From Bacillus sp. MM2020_1 (GTDB lineage Bacteria > Bacillota > Bacilli > Bacillales > Cytobacillaceae), in the NCBI GenBank assembly GCA_011250595.1, contig JAANMP010000048.1, positions 1 through 37,715 on the forward strand: 37,715 bases of DNA. The letters are read 5' to 3'. The notes under the pieces are model-generated. The model saw nothing but the letters and a program-made list of their open reading frames with translations. It was not told the origin of the DNA and did not search any database. A program made the translations under genes and the position numbers. Shown one piece after another: positions 23,850 through 32,622 of the stretch; the stretch's first letter is position 1; every line of letters begins with the position of its first letter.

Positions 23850-24920
23850 ATGTCAATTGATCGTGTTTGTACAATTGGACCTGCAAGTAATGATAAAAAA
23901 ATTCTCGCTGAACTAATCAATCATGGGATGACGATTGCCCGATTGAATTTTTCCCATGGTACCCATGAAAGCCACAGTTCCGTTATTCGGTTAATAAAAT
24001 CACTTAGCGAAGAGACGGGGCATCAAATTAAATTGTTAGGTGACCTTCAAGGTCCAAAAATACGACTGGGTAAAATCGAAGGTGAAAAGGTCATTCTTAA
24101 AGCGGGACAGTCCTTTACTCTTCATATTGATCAAACAATAGGAAACGAGAAACAAGCAAGCGTAGATTATGAAAATTTAGTTAAAGATGTTCAACCAGAG
24201 AATCGAATTTTGATTAACGATGGGGCAGTTGAATTGATCGTTACGAATGTTGAACAAACTATAGTTGACACCACTGTAAAAACAGGTGGTGAAATAGCTT
24301 CCCGTAAAGGAGTAAATCTACCAGGTGTTGTTACAAGTTTACCTGCTTTTACCGAAAAAGATAAAAAGGATATTCAATTTCTTTTAAAAGAGGAGTTTGA
24401 TTTCATAGCTTGCTCCTTTGTCCGCAGGGCATCGCATATCAAAGAAGTAAGGAGCTTTATTGAAAGTTCACACGGACATACTCCTAAGTTGGTGGCAAAA
24501 ATTGAAACAATTGAAGCAATCCAAAATTTCCAAGAAATCTGCATGGAGTCAGATGCCTTGATGATAGCTCGTGGTGACCTCGGTGTGGAGCTACCCTACC
24601 AATGGATTCCACTTATGCAAAAAGCAATGATTAGAGAATGTAATCGGTTGGATACCTATGTTATTACGGCTACACAGATGCTGCAATCAATGGTGGATAA
24701 CCCTTTACCAACAAGGGCGGAAGTAATGGATGTATTCCAAAGTGTTATAGATGGTACGAACGCTGTCATGTTATCTGCTGAAAGTGCTGCAGGGCACTAT
24801 CCAGTTGAGAGTATCGAAACATTAAAGCTTGTATCCCAGTTTGCAGAATGTGTTATGAAAGAAGCTCCATACGACTTTGGGGATATGCTTAAATTGTTGA
24901 ATCATACGATTAGTTGTTAG
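23850..24920 (+). CDS. Short pyruvate kinase with K+-independent signature
   Basis: 356 residues: the A/B catalytic core only, without the C-terminal allosteric domain (usual length 470 or more). Active-site residues are present: RLNFSHG (31-37), catalytic K217 in VAKIET, E219, D243 in RGDLGVE and TATQML. It converts PEP and ADP to pyruvate and ATP. The box normally DTKGPEIRT reads DLQGPKIRL (65-73): Leu, Gln, Lys, Leu replace Thr113, Lys114, Glu117, Thr120 (rabbit numbering). Published work on the family links Glu117 to K+-dependence and Lys117 with Leu113/Gln114 and an aliphatic residue 120 to K+-independence. The gene is 82 bp after the KdpD-like gene, same strand, so probably made when K+ is low. 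A second, housekeeping pyk is expected elsewhere. Confidence 0.9.
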   Translation: MSIDRVCTIGPASNDKKILAELINHGMTIARLNFSHGTHESHSSVIRLIKSLSEETGHQIKLLGDLQGPKIRLGKIEGEKVILKAGQSFTLHIDQTIGNEKQASVDYENLVKDVQPENRILINDGAVELIVTNVEQTIVDTTVKTGGEIASRKGVNLPGVVTSLPAFTEKDKKDIQFLLKEEFDFIACSFVRRASHIKEVRSFIESSHGHTPKLVAKIETIEAIQNFQEICMESDALMIARGDLGVELPYQWIPLMQKAMIRECNRLDTYVITATQMLQSMVDNPLPTRAEVMDVFQSVIDGTNAVMLSAESAAGHYPVESIETLKLVSQFAECVMKEAPYDFGDMLKLLNHTISC

Positions 24921-24931
24921 TATTAGTTTAA

Positions 24932-24985
24932 AAGTCAGCTGTCTTTTTTGGCAGCTTTTTCTTATTGTGCGGTGGATGGGTGAAT
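24932..24985 (+). repeat. Dispersed repeat copy L (partial), terminator of the kdp-pyk operon
   Basis: AGCTGTC-TTTTTT-GGCAGCT with T5, then CTTATTGTGCGGTGGATGGG, which resembles the CTTATTGTGCTAACGGGGCA right end. The left end is not recognisable. It lies 11 bp after the pyruvate kinase stop. Confidence 0.6.
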
Positions 24986-24989
24986 ATAT

Positions 24990-25031
24990 ATGACAAAAAA
25001 CCGCACATACAAACCATGCGGTCTTTTGTCA
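24990..25031. terminator. Inverted repeat / bidirectional terminator
   Basis: TGACAAAAAACCGCA pairs with TGCGGTCTTTTGTCA (one short internal mismatch) around an 11-nt loop. It sits between the pyruvate kinase gene and a convergent small gene. Confidence 0.7.
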
Positions 25032-25067
25032 ATTTTAATCGGGCAGCATTTTTTGGGGGGCTAGTAT

Positions 25068-25190
25068 TCAATCATTATTTATGGGTTCAACATTTTGATC
25101 ATTTATGGGACCTCCATATTGCTGATTAATTTCTTTAGCTATCTCATCTAATAATTCATCAGATAATAAAGGTCTATTTTCTTTGAACAT
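25068..25190 (-). CDS. Possible 40-residue acidic protein
   Basis: ATG 25190 has AAAAGGAG 7 nt upstream. The product starts MFKENRPLLSDELLDEIAKE, then INQQYGGP and a short polar tail. It is acidic, helical and without Cys. The LSDELLDEI..GG pattern recalls double-glycine leader peptides, but no processing or export gene is near, so this is only a resemblance. It lies between the kdp-pyk operon and the kimA riboswitch, facing the former. Confidence 0.5.
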   Translation of the reverse strand: MFKENRPLLSDELLDEIAKEINQQYGGPINDQNVEPINND

Positions 25191-25345
25191 CTAAATTCTC
25201 CTTTTGCGTAGGCTTTCGTAAATATTTTTCACGGGTCAAAAATACTATCTACAGTAATAACATTTCCGTTTTTCTTGGTTTTAATCTTTTTACAAAAAGA
25301 TCATTTACTTTTGCTGAGTACAAGAGTAATATAATCACTGTTTCA

Positions 25346-25500
25346 AATTCTTAATTCGCTGAAACCAGATGGTACGGGGGAACCATTCTTATGGGTTGGA
25401 CTTAATCCAGGGGGTGAATCCTTTTAAAGGTAGGGCTACTCAATGGTCCGAATCCGACAGTTAACCTCGTAAGCGTTATATGAGAAGGAAGGTGGAGCTT
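25346..25500 (+). ncRNA. c-di-AMP riboswitch (ydaO-yuaA type) upstream of kimA
   Basis: Conserved blocks in order: TTAATTCGCTGAAACCAGAT, GGTACGGGGGAACCA, TATGGGTTGGACTTAATCC, GGGGGTGAATCC, TAGGGCTACTC, CCGAATCCGACAGTTAACCT, CGTAAGCG and GAGAAGGAAGGTGGAG. It ends about 140 bp before kimA with a terminator between, the same arrangement as B. subtilis kimA (ydaO). Confidence 0.93.
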
Positions 25501-25520
25501 GTGATACCAGTAAAATGATG

Positions 25521-25564
25521 TGTCTACAGGTCTATTAACTATGACTTGTAGGCATTTTTTTTTT
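25521..25564 (+). terminator. Riboswitch-controlled terminator before kimA
   Basis: GTCTACAGGTC / GACTTGTAGGC (11 bp with wobbles, 10-nt loop) followed by a run of nine or more T. It is the expected off-state hairpin of the riboswitch. Confidence 0.85.
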
Positions 25565-25638
25565 GAAACTTGGAGAAAAAAATGTTTGATGGGGAAATAT
25601 ATATCATAACTTATACAGAATTGGGCGGTGATTAAAGA

Positions 25639-27465
25639 ATGTTTTCATCCATAAAAAGGTTTTTAATTGGAAGACCTTTGAAATCACACGAATTAGGGGA
25701 ACAAAAAATTAACAAAACGAAAGCATTAGCTATACTATCTTCCGATGCACTATCATCGGTGGCTTATGGTCCTGAACAAATACTAATCGTGTTGGCAACA
25801 ATAGGAGCAGCAGCATTTTGGTACTCCATTCCTATCGCAGTGGGTGTGTTAATTCTTTTAACTGCGCTCATATTATCCTATCGGCAAATAATATTTGCTT
25901 ATCCACATGGTGGAGGAGCTTATGTTGTATCGAAAAATAATTTAGGAGTAAATCCAGGCTTAATTGCTGGAGGCTCTCTTTTAGTAGACTATATTCTTAC
26001 GGTTGCAGTAAGTGTGTCTGCTGGAACTGATGCTTTAACATCTGCCTTTCCCACCTTACATAATTATAATGTAGAAATTGCTATTGTATTTGTAATTTTT
26101 ATTACACTTTTGAATTTAAGAGGAGTAACGGAGTCCGCTTCAATATTAGCCTACCCCGTGTACTTATTTGTTCTAGCCTTGTTCATTTTAATTGGTGTGG
26201 GTATTTACAACATTTTAACAGGCGTTGTTGCTCCTGAATTACACACCCCTATAGGTACACCTGTGGCGGGGATCAGTTTATTTATTTTATTAAGAGCGTT
26301 TGCTTCAGGAAGTTCAGCATTAACTGGTGTTGAAGCTATATCTAATGCCATACCAAACTTTAAAGATCCAGCACCAAACAATGCTGCTAAAACGCTAATA
26401 ATGATGGGGCTTTTGCTTGCTATATTGTTTTCAGGAATCATAACGTTAGCTTATTATTATGGCATTGCTCCAAGAGTAGAGGTAACGGTGGTTTCACAAA
26501 TTGCAGAGGAAATCTTCGGCAGGAATTTTATGTATTTCTTTATCCAAGGAACTACAGCCTTAATATTAATCCTTGCTGCCAACACTGGATATTCTGCATT
26601 CCCATTGCTGGCGGTAAATCTTGCTAAAGATAAGTTTATTCCAAGGATGTTCCTTATTCGAGGAGATAGATTAGGATATTCAAATGGCATCATCATACTT
26701 GGTTTAGCATCAATCCTATTAATCCTTGCTTTTCACGCAGAAACCGAGCATCTTATCCCGCTTTACGCAGTTGGAGTGTTTATTCCATTTACTTTGTCTC
26801 AAACAGGAATGATGGTTAAATGGATTCGAGAAAAGCCTCAAGGATGGGTGCCGAAATTTATTATTAATACAACGGGTGCATTAATTAGTTTCATTGTCAC
26901 ATTAATGTTCTTCTTAACTAAATTCAATCAAGTCTGGTCAATTTTAGTTTTTCTACCGATTATTATTTTTATTTTCCACCGAATTAAAAAACATTATGAT
27001 GCAGTAGGGGATCAATTGAGGATTACTACATGTGAGCCCGCTTTACAGATTGAAGGGAATGTACTCATTGTTCCAGTGGCTGGCATTACTCATGTGGTGA
27101 AAAACTCTATAAACTATGCCAAATCACTTAAGCCAGATCAAATTATTGCCGTTTATGTGTCATTTGAAAGAGATGACGAGCATAAGTTTGAAGAAAAGTG
27201 GAAGAAGTGGCAACCTGATGTAAGACTGGTAACGCTGCACTCTCATTACAGAAGTATCATAACTCCATTAACTAAGTTCGTTGATACAGTTGAACATAAA
27301 GCGAGTGAATCCAACTATCAAGTAACAGTGGTCATCCCCCAATTTATAACAAAGAAAGGCTGGCACAATATTCTCCATAATCAATCAAGCTTATTAATTA
27401 AGTCTTTCTTGCTTTATCGGAGAAACGTGATTGTTACAACTGTACCTTTTCATTTAAAAAAATAA
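25639..27465 (+). CDS. kimA: KimA, high-affinity K+:H+ symporter
   Basis: 608 residues, as B. subtilis KimA (formerly YdaO). The APC-type membrane core has twelve helices (about 30-455) with the family sequence KALAILSSDALSSVAYGPEQ, YPHGGGAYVVSKNNLG and VEAISNAIPNFKDP, followed by a soluble C-terminal domain (about 460-608; NVLIVPVAGITHVVKNSINY) that in KimA binds c-di-AMP. It imports K+ when external K+ is scarce. Control at both levels is visible: a c-di-AMP riboswitch upstream and the C-terminal domain. It ends with a strong terminator. Confidence 0.95.
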   Translation: MFSSIKRFLIGRPLKSHELGEQKINKTKALAILSSDALSSVAYGPEQILIVLATIGAAAFWYSIPIAVGVLILLTALILSYRQIIFAYPHGGGAYVVSKNNLGVNPGLIAGGSLLVDYILTVAVSVSAGTDALTSAFPTLHNYNVEIAIVFVIFITLLNLRGVTESASILAYPVYLFVLALFILIGVGIYNILTGVVAPELHTPIGTPVAGISLFILLRAFASGSSALTGVEAISNAIPNFKDPAPNNAAKTLIMMGLLLAILFSGIITLAYYYGIAPRVEVTVVSQIAEEIFGRNFMYFFIQGTTALILILAANTGYSAFPLLAVNLAKDKFIPRMFLIRGDRLGYSNGIIILGLASILLILAFHAETEHLIPLYAVGVFIPFTLSQTGMMVKWIREKPQGWVPKFIINTTGALISFIVTLMFFLTKFNQVWSILVFLPIIIFIFHRIKKHYDAVGDQLRITTCEPALQIEGNVLIVPVAGITHVVKNSINYAKSLKPDQIIAVYVSFERDDEHKFEEKWKKWQPDVRLVTLHSHYRSIITPLTKFVDTVEHKASESNYQVTVVIPQFITKKGWHNILHNQSSLLIKSFLLYRRNVIVTTVPFHLKK

Positions 27466-27471
27466 AACAGA

Positions 27472-27518
27472 AGCCCACTTTATTAACATCCTTAGTATGA
27501 ATAAAGTAGGCTTTTTTT
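27472..27518. terminator. kimA terminator
   Basis: AGCCCACTTTATT / AATAAAGTAGGCT, about 13 bp with one mismatch, 14-nt loop, T7. It begins 6 bp after the kimA stop. Confidence 0.88.
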
Positions 27519-27550
27519 ATTGAACTTAAGATACTGACTGTTAGTTTTTC
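27512..27550 (+). repeat. Possible decayed repeat right end (copy O)
   Basis: TTTTATTGAACTTAAGATAC then TGACTGTTAGTT resembles the right end of copy J (TTGTTGAACTAACTGTCTG) and directly follows the kimA terminator hairpin. The match is short and may be chance. Confidence 0.35.
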
Positions 27551-27765
27551 ACTCGGAAGAACGTAATAATAAATTAAAAACAAAACTGTAGCAGCATAAA
27601 AATTATTTAGTTTTAGTTCATAGAATACCACCGTTGATGGAGTTCTCACAGGATATGAAAACCTTCATCCTCACTTGAAAAATATACAAAAATCCCCTGA
27701 TTAAAGAGGAATACTATGTTATAATTAGTGTAAAATTACACTAATTTACGACAGGGGGTATTTAT

Positions 27766-28062
27766 ATGTCTAGGGAATTAGAAAGTTTATTATTCTTCGG
27801 AGTAATGGCAATAGTGATAGTCACTTTCATTACTTTTGCAATAATAAGAATGAAAATAACTAAAAACTTTGGGAGGACGTTGGCACAATCTATTTGTCTA
27901 AGTCTCTTTTTATTCTCTTTAGCTTGTATATGGTGGTTCTATCAAGCAAATGATGGGTTTAGTCAGGTTTTTGGTTGGTTATTTTATGGGATTGCTTTTG
28001 TTCTAAGTAGTTTTTTAAACACAGGATTATTGTTTTATATGAAGAAAAAATCGCTAATGTAA
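27766..28062 (+). CDS. Small membrane protein of unknown function
   Basis: 98 residues with three membrane helices (about 8-28, 40-60, 70-92) and a basic C-terminus (KKKSLM). AGGGGG lies upstream of ATG. It stands alone, with terminators on both sides. No family recognised. Its position between K+ and cation transport genes suggests nothing certain. Confidence 0.7.
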   Translation: MSRELESLLFFGVMAIVIVTFITFAIIRMKITKNFGRTLAQSICLSLFLFSLACIWWFYQANDGFSQVFGWLFYGIAFVLSSFLNTGLLFYMKKKSLM

Positions 28063-28087
28063 ATTAGAGGTTAAATGATACGAAAAA

Positions 28088-28112
28088 AACAACCATCAAA
28101 TAATGGTTGTTA
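28088..28112. terminator. Hairpin after the small membrane protein gene
   Basis: A perfect 9-bp stem AACAACCAT / ATGGTTGTT with a 7-nt loop and an A-rich left flank, so it works best for the minus strand (the cation efflux gene) and perhaps both ways. Confidence 0.65.
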
Positions 28113-28179
28113 TAAAAGAAAACGAGCATAAGCAGGGGTCTTATCCATTCTCATACCATCATATTATGTAAACTATTGA

Positions 28180-29049
28180 TTAATTTGGCTCTACATGAAC
28201 ATGAACATCATATACGCCATGTTCTTTCGTCATGACTTTTTCAACAAAGGTAGCAATATCATGGGCTTCTTTAATACCAAGAGTAGAATTAACAAGAATA
28301 ACAACATCTATTACTTCATTATTCCCATAGTTTCTTCCTTTAATTTCTTTTACTCCTTTAACGCCATCCAATTCTTTGATGACATCGTTATAAAGATGGA
28401 TTTTATCTTCATCGAATCCATCCGAAAGTTCGAGGGATGCTACTCGAAAGATGTCCCAAGCCGTTTTACATATTAACAGTCCTACAACAATAGCAGTGAC
28501 ACTATCTAGCCAAGGCATATTTAATTGTGATCCGAAAATACCGATGGCAGTTCCTATACTTACCCAGGCATCCGAAATGTTATCTTTTGCAGCTGCCATG
28601 ACAGATTTGCTATGAATTTTAAGAGCTAAGTTCTTGTTGTATCGATAAACAAAATACATAACGAACGCTGAAAAAACACCAACATATGCTGCCATAATAT
28701 CTGGTGACTCTTTCGTTCCTTGAAACATAGAGGTACTCGCTTCCATTAACACTTGAAGACCCACCGCTACCATGATAAAGGAAGCGATCATAGAAGCAAT
28801 CGTTTCGCTCTTCCAATGTCCGTATCGATGGTTTTTATCAGGGGGCCTTTGCGAAATCTTAAGTCCAATGAGTACAGCAATAGATGCTATGATATCGGTT
28901 GTATTATTTAAACCATCTGCTTGCAAAGCATCGGAATCACTTACATATCCAATAACTAGTTTTAAGATTGAAAGACATATATAGGCAATGATACTAATAA
29001 TAGCTCCACGTTCACCTAATTTAAGGTCATTATACTTTTCCTGTTCCAT
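28180..29049 (-). CDS. Cation diffusion facilitator, MneP/MneS-like Mn2+ efflux
   Basis: About 289 residues: six membrane helices (about 15-200) and a cytoplasmic C-terminal domain (about 205-289; VKGVKEIKGRNYGNN, DVHVHVEP). The metal-site segments ALQADGLNNTTDIIASIAVL (helix 2) and AAAKDNISDAWVSIGTAIG (helix 5), with RPPDKNHRYGHWKSE after helix 2, match the Mn2+-exporting group of B. subtilis (MneP, MneS). It exports divalent metal in exchange for protons. I prefer ATG 29049, with GTGGGGG about 8 nt before it; TTG 29067 is also in frame. Confidence 0.9.
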   Translation of the reverse strand: MEQEKYNDLKLGERGAIISIIAYICLSILKLVIGYVSDSDALQADGLNNTTDIIASIAVLIGLKISQRPPDKNHRYGHWKSETIASMIASFIMVAVGLQVLMEASTSMFQGTKESPDIMAAYVGVFSAFVMYFVYRYNKNLALKIHSKSVMAAAKDNISDAWVSIGTAIGIFGSQLNMPWLDSVTAIVVGLLICKTAWDIFRVASLELSDGFDEDKIHLYNDVIKELDGVKGVKEIKGRNYGNNEVIDVVILVNSTLGIKEAHDIATFVEKVMTKEHGVYDVHVHVEPN

Positions 29050-29280
29050 TCCAGTTCCCCCACTCAAAGCTACATGTCAATGATAACAGGTAAAATACGG
29101 TTGGGTCTAGAGCAATCTTTTTGCCTTGTTTTATATAAATAAGGGATATACAAATAAGTTGCACAAGGGAAAAAACTTATTCTAGAATACTAAAAGTTAG
29201 AGGACTAGAACTTACTATTTCGTTCATGGAACGATACCTGTAACGGTTATTAATGACTATGACAAGCGGACAAAAAAACT

Positions 29281-29891
29281 CTACAACAATAAGTTGTTTA
29301 TTATTTTCGGCAGCATTTCGGTAAAAATTTCGATAAACATATTTACTAGCATTAGGATGGCTGGTATGGAAAGAATAGCAAAGCTTAGGTAGGCAAGTTT
29401 CAGCCTGCCTTTTGATTGGTCGAACCATTTCGAAATGTACTCAATCAGTAAGGCAAGTAGGATAGATCCGATAAAAAACGAGGCCGAAAATAAGGCTATT
29501 CCTAACGGTGCTTGTGGTCCAAATAATTCATTGTTTGGATTAGACAGAAACAAAGGAGTTCCATAAACGATTAACAGCAACAAACCAAATAAAAATCCTT
29601 TAACCAGCCAGCTTTTTCTGGAATGATGAAAAATGAATGTGTAGCAGATACTTTTTGCTAAGGTCACAGCAATACCGAGTGTTACGATTAACAGGGTTCC
29701 AGACCAATGGAATCCACTCGCCAGTTGAGGAAAGAAATAAGCAATGATACCCATAACCAATCTTAAAAAAAACCAAAAGTAATTCCTGTAAAAAGGGCTG
29801 CGATATAACCAATACCATACATCTTTGCTGCTCTTGCCCAACGATTGGAATTGGCTTCCTTTACCGCCTCACTGTTTAACTGTCCATTCAT
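29281..29891 (-). pseudogene. Membrane protein gene interrupted in a T8 tract
   Basis: ATG 29891, with AAGGGG 8 nt upstream, starts MNGQLNSEAVKEANSNRWAR and runs to YGIGYIAALFTGITFGFF, then stops at TAA inside GGTTTTTTTTAAGA (29766-29777 on the plus strand). One more T restores the frame LRLVMGIIAYFFPQLASGFH and continues to 29281, giving about 203 residues with five or so membrane helices. The longest uninterrupted frame (29841-29281) has an artificial N-terminus. The family is not recognised. The break could be a true mutation, slippage-based switching or a homopolymer sequencing error. Confidence 0.7.
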
Positions 29892-30124
29892 GGCATAAAC
29901 CCCTTACTTAATTATATTTAATAAACACAATATTTAATATATTCAGAATTCCGTGTCCCTATAAGAGAAATTTTTATTTAGCGTAGTCTAAAGCCATCAT
30001 AACCGCTGATACCTGTGGGATAGCATATTAACAATTACAGGGGAAACAATAGCAGAAAAGTCTGATGGAGGTAATGTTGATGCGAAATGGCAATATGCCC
30101 ATCTTTCATAAGGGGTGATTTAAC

Positions 30125-30727
30125 ATGAATGAAATCAAAGTTCGTTATGGCCAAGCATCTGATATAAATGGAATGATTATATTGGACCAAAAGTTATATC
30201 CTGGCGCTTGGCAAGTAGAGATAGCATTTGTAGAACGATTACTTGAACGGAATAAAAGTGTCTATAAAATTGTCGAGGAAAATGGAGAGTTAAAGGGATA
30301 CATCAGTTTAATACCTTTAGATAAAAGAACGTATGATCAATTATTATTTGGCCAAATCGATGAATCAAAAATTTGTCATCACGCGTTAGCCTATAAGAAA
30401 GGGAAAGAAGTGTATATTTATTTTTCTTCGATTATAGTCGATATCTTTCATGAAAACAGGAAGAAATATAGCAGGGCATTAATACTGGAATTACTGAATT
30501 GGATTGAAGAGATTCAGGAAACTGGAGTCGTGATAAAGGAATTTGGAATGATTGCGATTACAGATGCTGGAAATCGAATCTGTCAGAGTATGGGATTTAA
30601 TAAGGTGTGGGAAGTAAAAGAACACGGTGAAACGTACAATGTATATAAAGGAACGGTTGTGGACGTTAAGAATGGAATAAAAGTAAGACATCATACGGTG
30701 GTCATTTCGCATTCAATATCTATTTGA
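30125..30727 (+). CDS. GNAT-family acetyltransferase-like protein
   Basis: 200 residues. The N-terminal IKVRYGQASDINGMIILDQK, the GELKGYISLIPL strand and YIYFSSIIVDIFHENRKKYS (core strand leading to the acetyl-CoA loop), then a C-terminal NRICQSMGFNKVWEVKEHGE segment, fit the GNAT fold. The usual R/Q-X-X-G-X-G/A loop is replaced by ENRKKYSRA, so acetyl-CoA binding may be altered. AGGGGTGA precedes ATG. It stands alone with a terminator after it. Substrate unknown. Confidence 0.75.
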   Translation: MNEIKVRYGQASDINGMIILDQKLYPGAWQVEIAFVERLLERNKSVYKIVEENGELKGYISLIPLDKRTYDQLLFGQIDESKICHHALAYKKGKEVYIYFSSIIVDIFHENRKKYSRALILELLNWIEEIQETGVVIKEFGMIAITDAGNRICQSMGFNKVWEVKEHGETYNVYKGTVVDVKNGIKVRHHTVVISHSISI

Positions 30728-30797
30728 ACCCAAAGGTAAAAAAAATTTTAATATCTTTCCCATTTGTAAATAAGGTTGCCATTTCCGATTCAAATAG

Positions 30798-30842
30798 AGC
30801 CACAAATCTACTGTCATATGAAGGATTTGTGGCTTTTATTTG
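30798..30842. terminator. Bidirectional terminator
   Basis: A perfect 11-bp stem AGCCACAAATC / GATTTGTGGCT with a 15-nt loop and T-rich 3' side, between the convergent GNAT and MerR genes. Confidence 0.82.
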
Positions 30843-31247
30843 TTAAAAATTGCCTGTTTTATCTTTTTTATGAATATTTTCCGTTCCTGCATCCAATGCA
30901 GTCATATAATAGTTGCATTTATGATTTATGAGTTCCATTGTCCTATTCAGTTCTTCCAACTGTGCTTCTACAGCAGCTTTTCGCTCCAAGAACATGTTAT
31001 ATCTTTGCTGCAAGGTGGAATCGCCCTCAGAACACCAGGTTATGAAACCTTTAATTTCTTTAATAGGCATCCCGGTAGATTTTAGACATTGAATAATTTT
31101 TAATGCTTCAATATCCGATTCTTTAAATAATCGGGTTCCACTAGGAGTCCGTTCAACAAAAGGGATGAGGCCCTCCTTATCGTAGTAACGTAAGGCATAT
31201 ACTGTGAGATTTAACTCTTTTGCAACTTCGCTTATAGAATATGTCAA
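30843..31247 (-). CDS. adhR: MerR-family regulator, AdhR-like
   Basis: 134 residues: MerR winged helix (about 3-75; SISEVAKELNLTVYALRYYD, ERTPSGTRLF) with Cys54 in IIQCLKSTGMPIKEIK, the position of the redox/aldehyde-sensing Cys of the NmlR/AdhR group (Cys52 in B. subtilis AdhR), and a coiled-coil helix (about 85-115). AdhR activates an alcohol dehydrogenase gene in response to aldehydes. Here the divergent neighbour is that dehydrogenase, with a 19-bp spacer promoter between. The start is TTG 31247 with GGAG 10 nt upstream. Confidence 0.85.
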   Translation of the reverse strand: MTYSISEVAKELNLTVYALRYYDKEGLIPFVERTPSGTRLFKESDIEALKIIQCLKSTGMPIKEIKGFITWCSEGDSTLQQRYNMFLERKAAVEAQLEELNRTMELINHKCNYYMTALDAGTENIHKKDKTGNF

Positions 31248-31279
31248 CTTAATACATCTCCTTTTCTTTTTGATATAGA

Positions 31280-31419
31280 CTTCGAGTTAGCTCTATGCTT
31301 TGACATGATTCTAACATGCTTTATGCTAAATTTCAAAGAATACTATTACTCTCTGTTTTGGATGATCTTCTACATTTAAACTTTTTGCTTGACCTAGAGT
31401 TAACTAGAGGGTTTATTCT
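31280..31419 (+). promoter_or_regulatory. Divergent MerR-type promoters of adhR and adhA
   Basis: For adhA: TTGACC (31389-31394), a 19-bp spacer and TATTCT (31414-31419), the overlong spacing typical of MerR-activated promoters. The spacer carries the dyad TAGAGTTAACTAGAG. A related dyad, TAGAGCTAACTCGAAG on the minus strand (about 31283-31302), lies before adhR, which suggests autoregulation. A separate open frame through this region is not a gene. Confidence 0.75.
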
Positions 31420-31509
31420 AGTTTTGCAAGAGAAAAAGGGAAGTTATGTATCTATAACAGTACCAGTTCATTCTCTTAAAAAATCAAATTATTTTGGAGG
31501 TTTTTACAA

Positions 31510-32550
31510 ATGATAACAGCTAAAGCGCGAGCAGTCGACGGTCCAGACAAACCGTTTCGAGTTGCTGAAATTAATAGACGTGACCTTGATCTACATGATG
31601 TTCTAATTGAAATTAAGTATGCAGGCATATGCCATTCTGACATACATACGGCTCATGGCGAATGGGGACCTGTGAACTATCCACTCGTACCTGGACATGA
31701 GATTGCGGGATTTGTCACCGAAGTAGGAGCAGAAGTAACAAAGTATAAGGTTGGTGACCGAGTTGGAGTCGGTTGTATGGTTGACTCCTGTGGTGAATGT
31801 GAGAACTGCCGTAAAGGGGAAGAACAGTACTGTTTAAAAGGAAATGTCCCTACCTACGCGGGTGTTGACAAATATGGTGAGCCTACCCAAGGTGGCTATT
31901 CAACCCACATCGTCGTAACTGAGGACTTCGTAGTCAGAATTCCTGATAACATCTCGCTTGACGCCGCAGCACCATTACTTTGCGCAGGCATTACGACCTA
32001 TTCTCCATTAAACCATTGGGGAGCTGGTCCAGGGAAGAAAGTAGCGGTTGTTGGTATGGGCGGTCTTGGTCATATGGCTGTCAAAATTGCACATGCCATG
32101 GGTGCCGAGGTGACCGTTCTATCACAAACATTGAAGAAAAAGGACGATGGCTTGGAATTCGGCGCTGACCATTATTATGCCACAAACGATTCAGAAACGT
32201 TTAAGAAACTAGCGGGTTCATTTGACCTCATCATCAATACAGTAAGCGCAAAGATTGATATTAGTGCCTACCTTTCTTTGTTGGCGTTAGATGGTACACT
32301 TGTCAACGTCGGTGCGCCAGCGGAACCGTTGTCTCTTAACGTATTCTCGCTAATCGGTCATCGCCGTTCATTTGCGGGTTCTATGATTGGCGGCATTCGT
32401 GAGACTCAGGAAATGTTAAATTTCTGTGCTGAGCATAATATTGTTCCGAAAATTGAAGTAATCTCGGCCGACCAAATTGACGAAGCTTATAAACGCGTAT
32501 TAGCTTCAGATGTGAAGTATCGATTCGTGATCGACACCAGCACAATTTAA
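31510..32550 (+). CDS. adhA: Zinc-dependent alcohol dehydrogenase (AdhA-like)
   Basis: 346 residues, medium-chain dehydrogenase of the NADP-dependent, cinnamyl-alcohol type. Catalytic zinc ligands: Cys in YAGICHSD (near 40), His-Glu in VPGHEIAG (near 62) and a Cys in [10 protein letters not shown] (near 157). Structural zinc: [15 protein letters not shown] (near 95-109). The Rossmann motif is [15 protein letters not shown] (near 180). It interconverts aldehydes and alcohols and probably detoxifies aldehydes under AdhR control. GGAGG precedes ATG and a strong terminator follows. Confidence 0.93.
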   Translation: MITAKARAVDGPDKPFRVAEINRRDLDLHDVLIEIKYAGICHSDIHTAHGEWGPVNYPLVPGHEIAGFVTEVGAEVTKYKVGDRVGVGCMVDSCGECENCRKGEEQYCLKGNVPTYAGVDKYGEPTQGGYSTHIVVTEDFVVRIPDNISLDAAAPLLCAGITTYSPLNHWGAGPGKKVAVVGMGGLGHMAVKIAHAMGAEVTVLSQTLKKKDDGLEFGADHYYATNDSETFKKLAGSFDLIINTVSAKIDISAYLSLLALDGTLVNVGAPAEPLSLNVFSLIGHRRSFAGSMIGGIRETQEMLNFCAEHNIVPKIEVISADQIDEAYKRVLASDVKYRFVIDTSTI

Positions 32551-32584
32551 GTTGTGTAATCGATAAATCTGAAGATACGATCAA

Positions 32585-32622
32585 GGATGTCCCAAAATCT
32601 AGCTTTTGGGACATCCTCTTTA
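32585..32622. terminator. Bidirectional terminator after adhA
   Basis: A perfect 13-bp stem GGATGTCCCAAAA / TTTTGGGACATCC with a 6-nt loop, then CTCTTTAATT. It also serves the convergent LysR gene. Confidence 0.88.

Noticed and set aside
31316..31513. 65-residue frame before adhA
   Set aside because: It covers the adhA promoter and MerR operator and runs into the adhA ribosome site.
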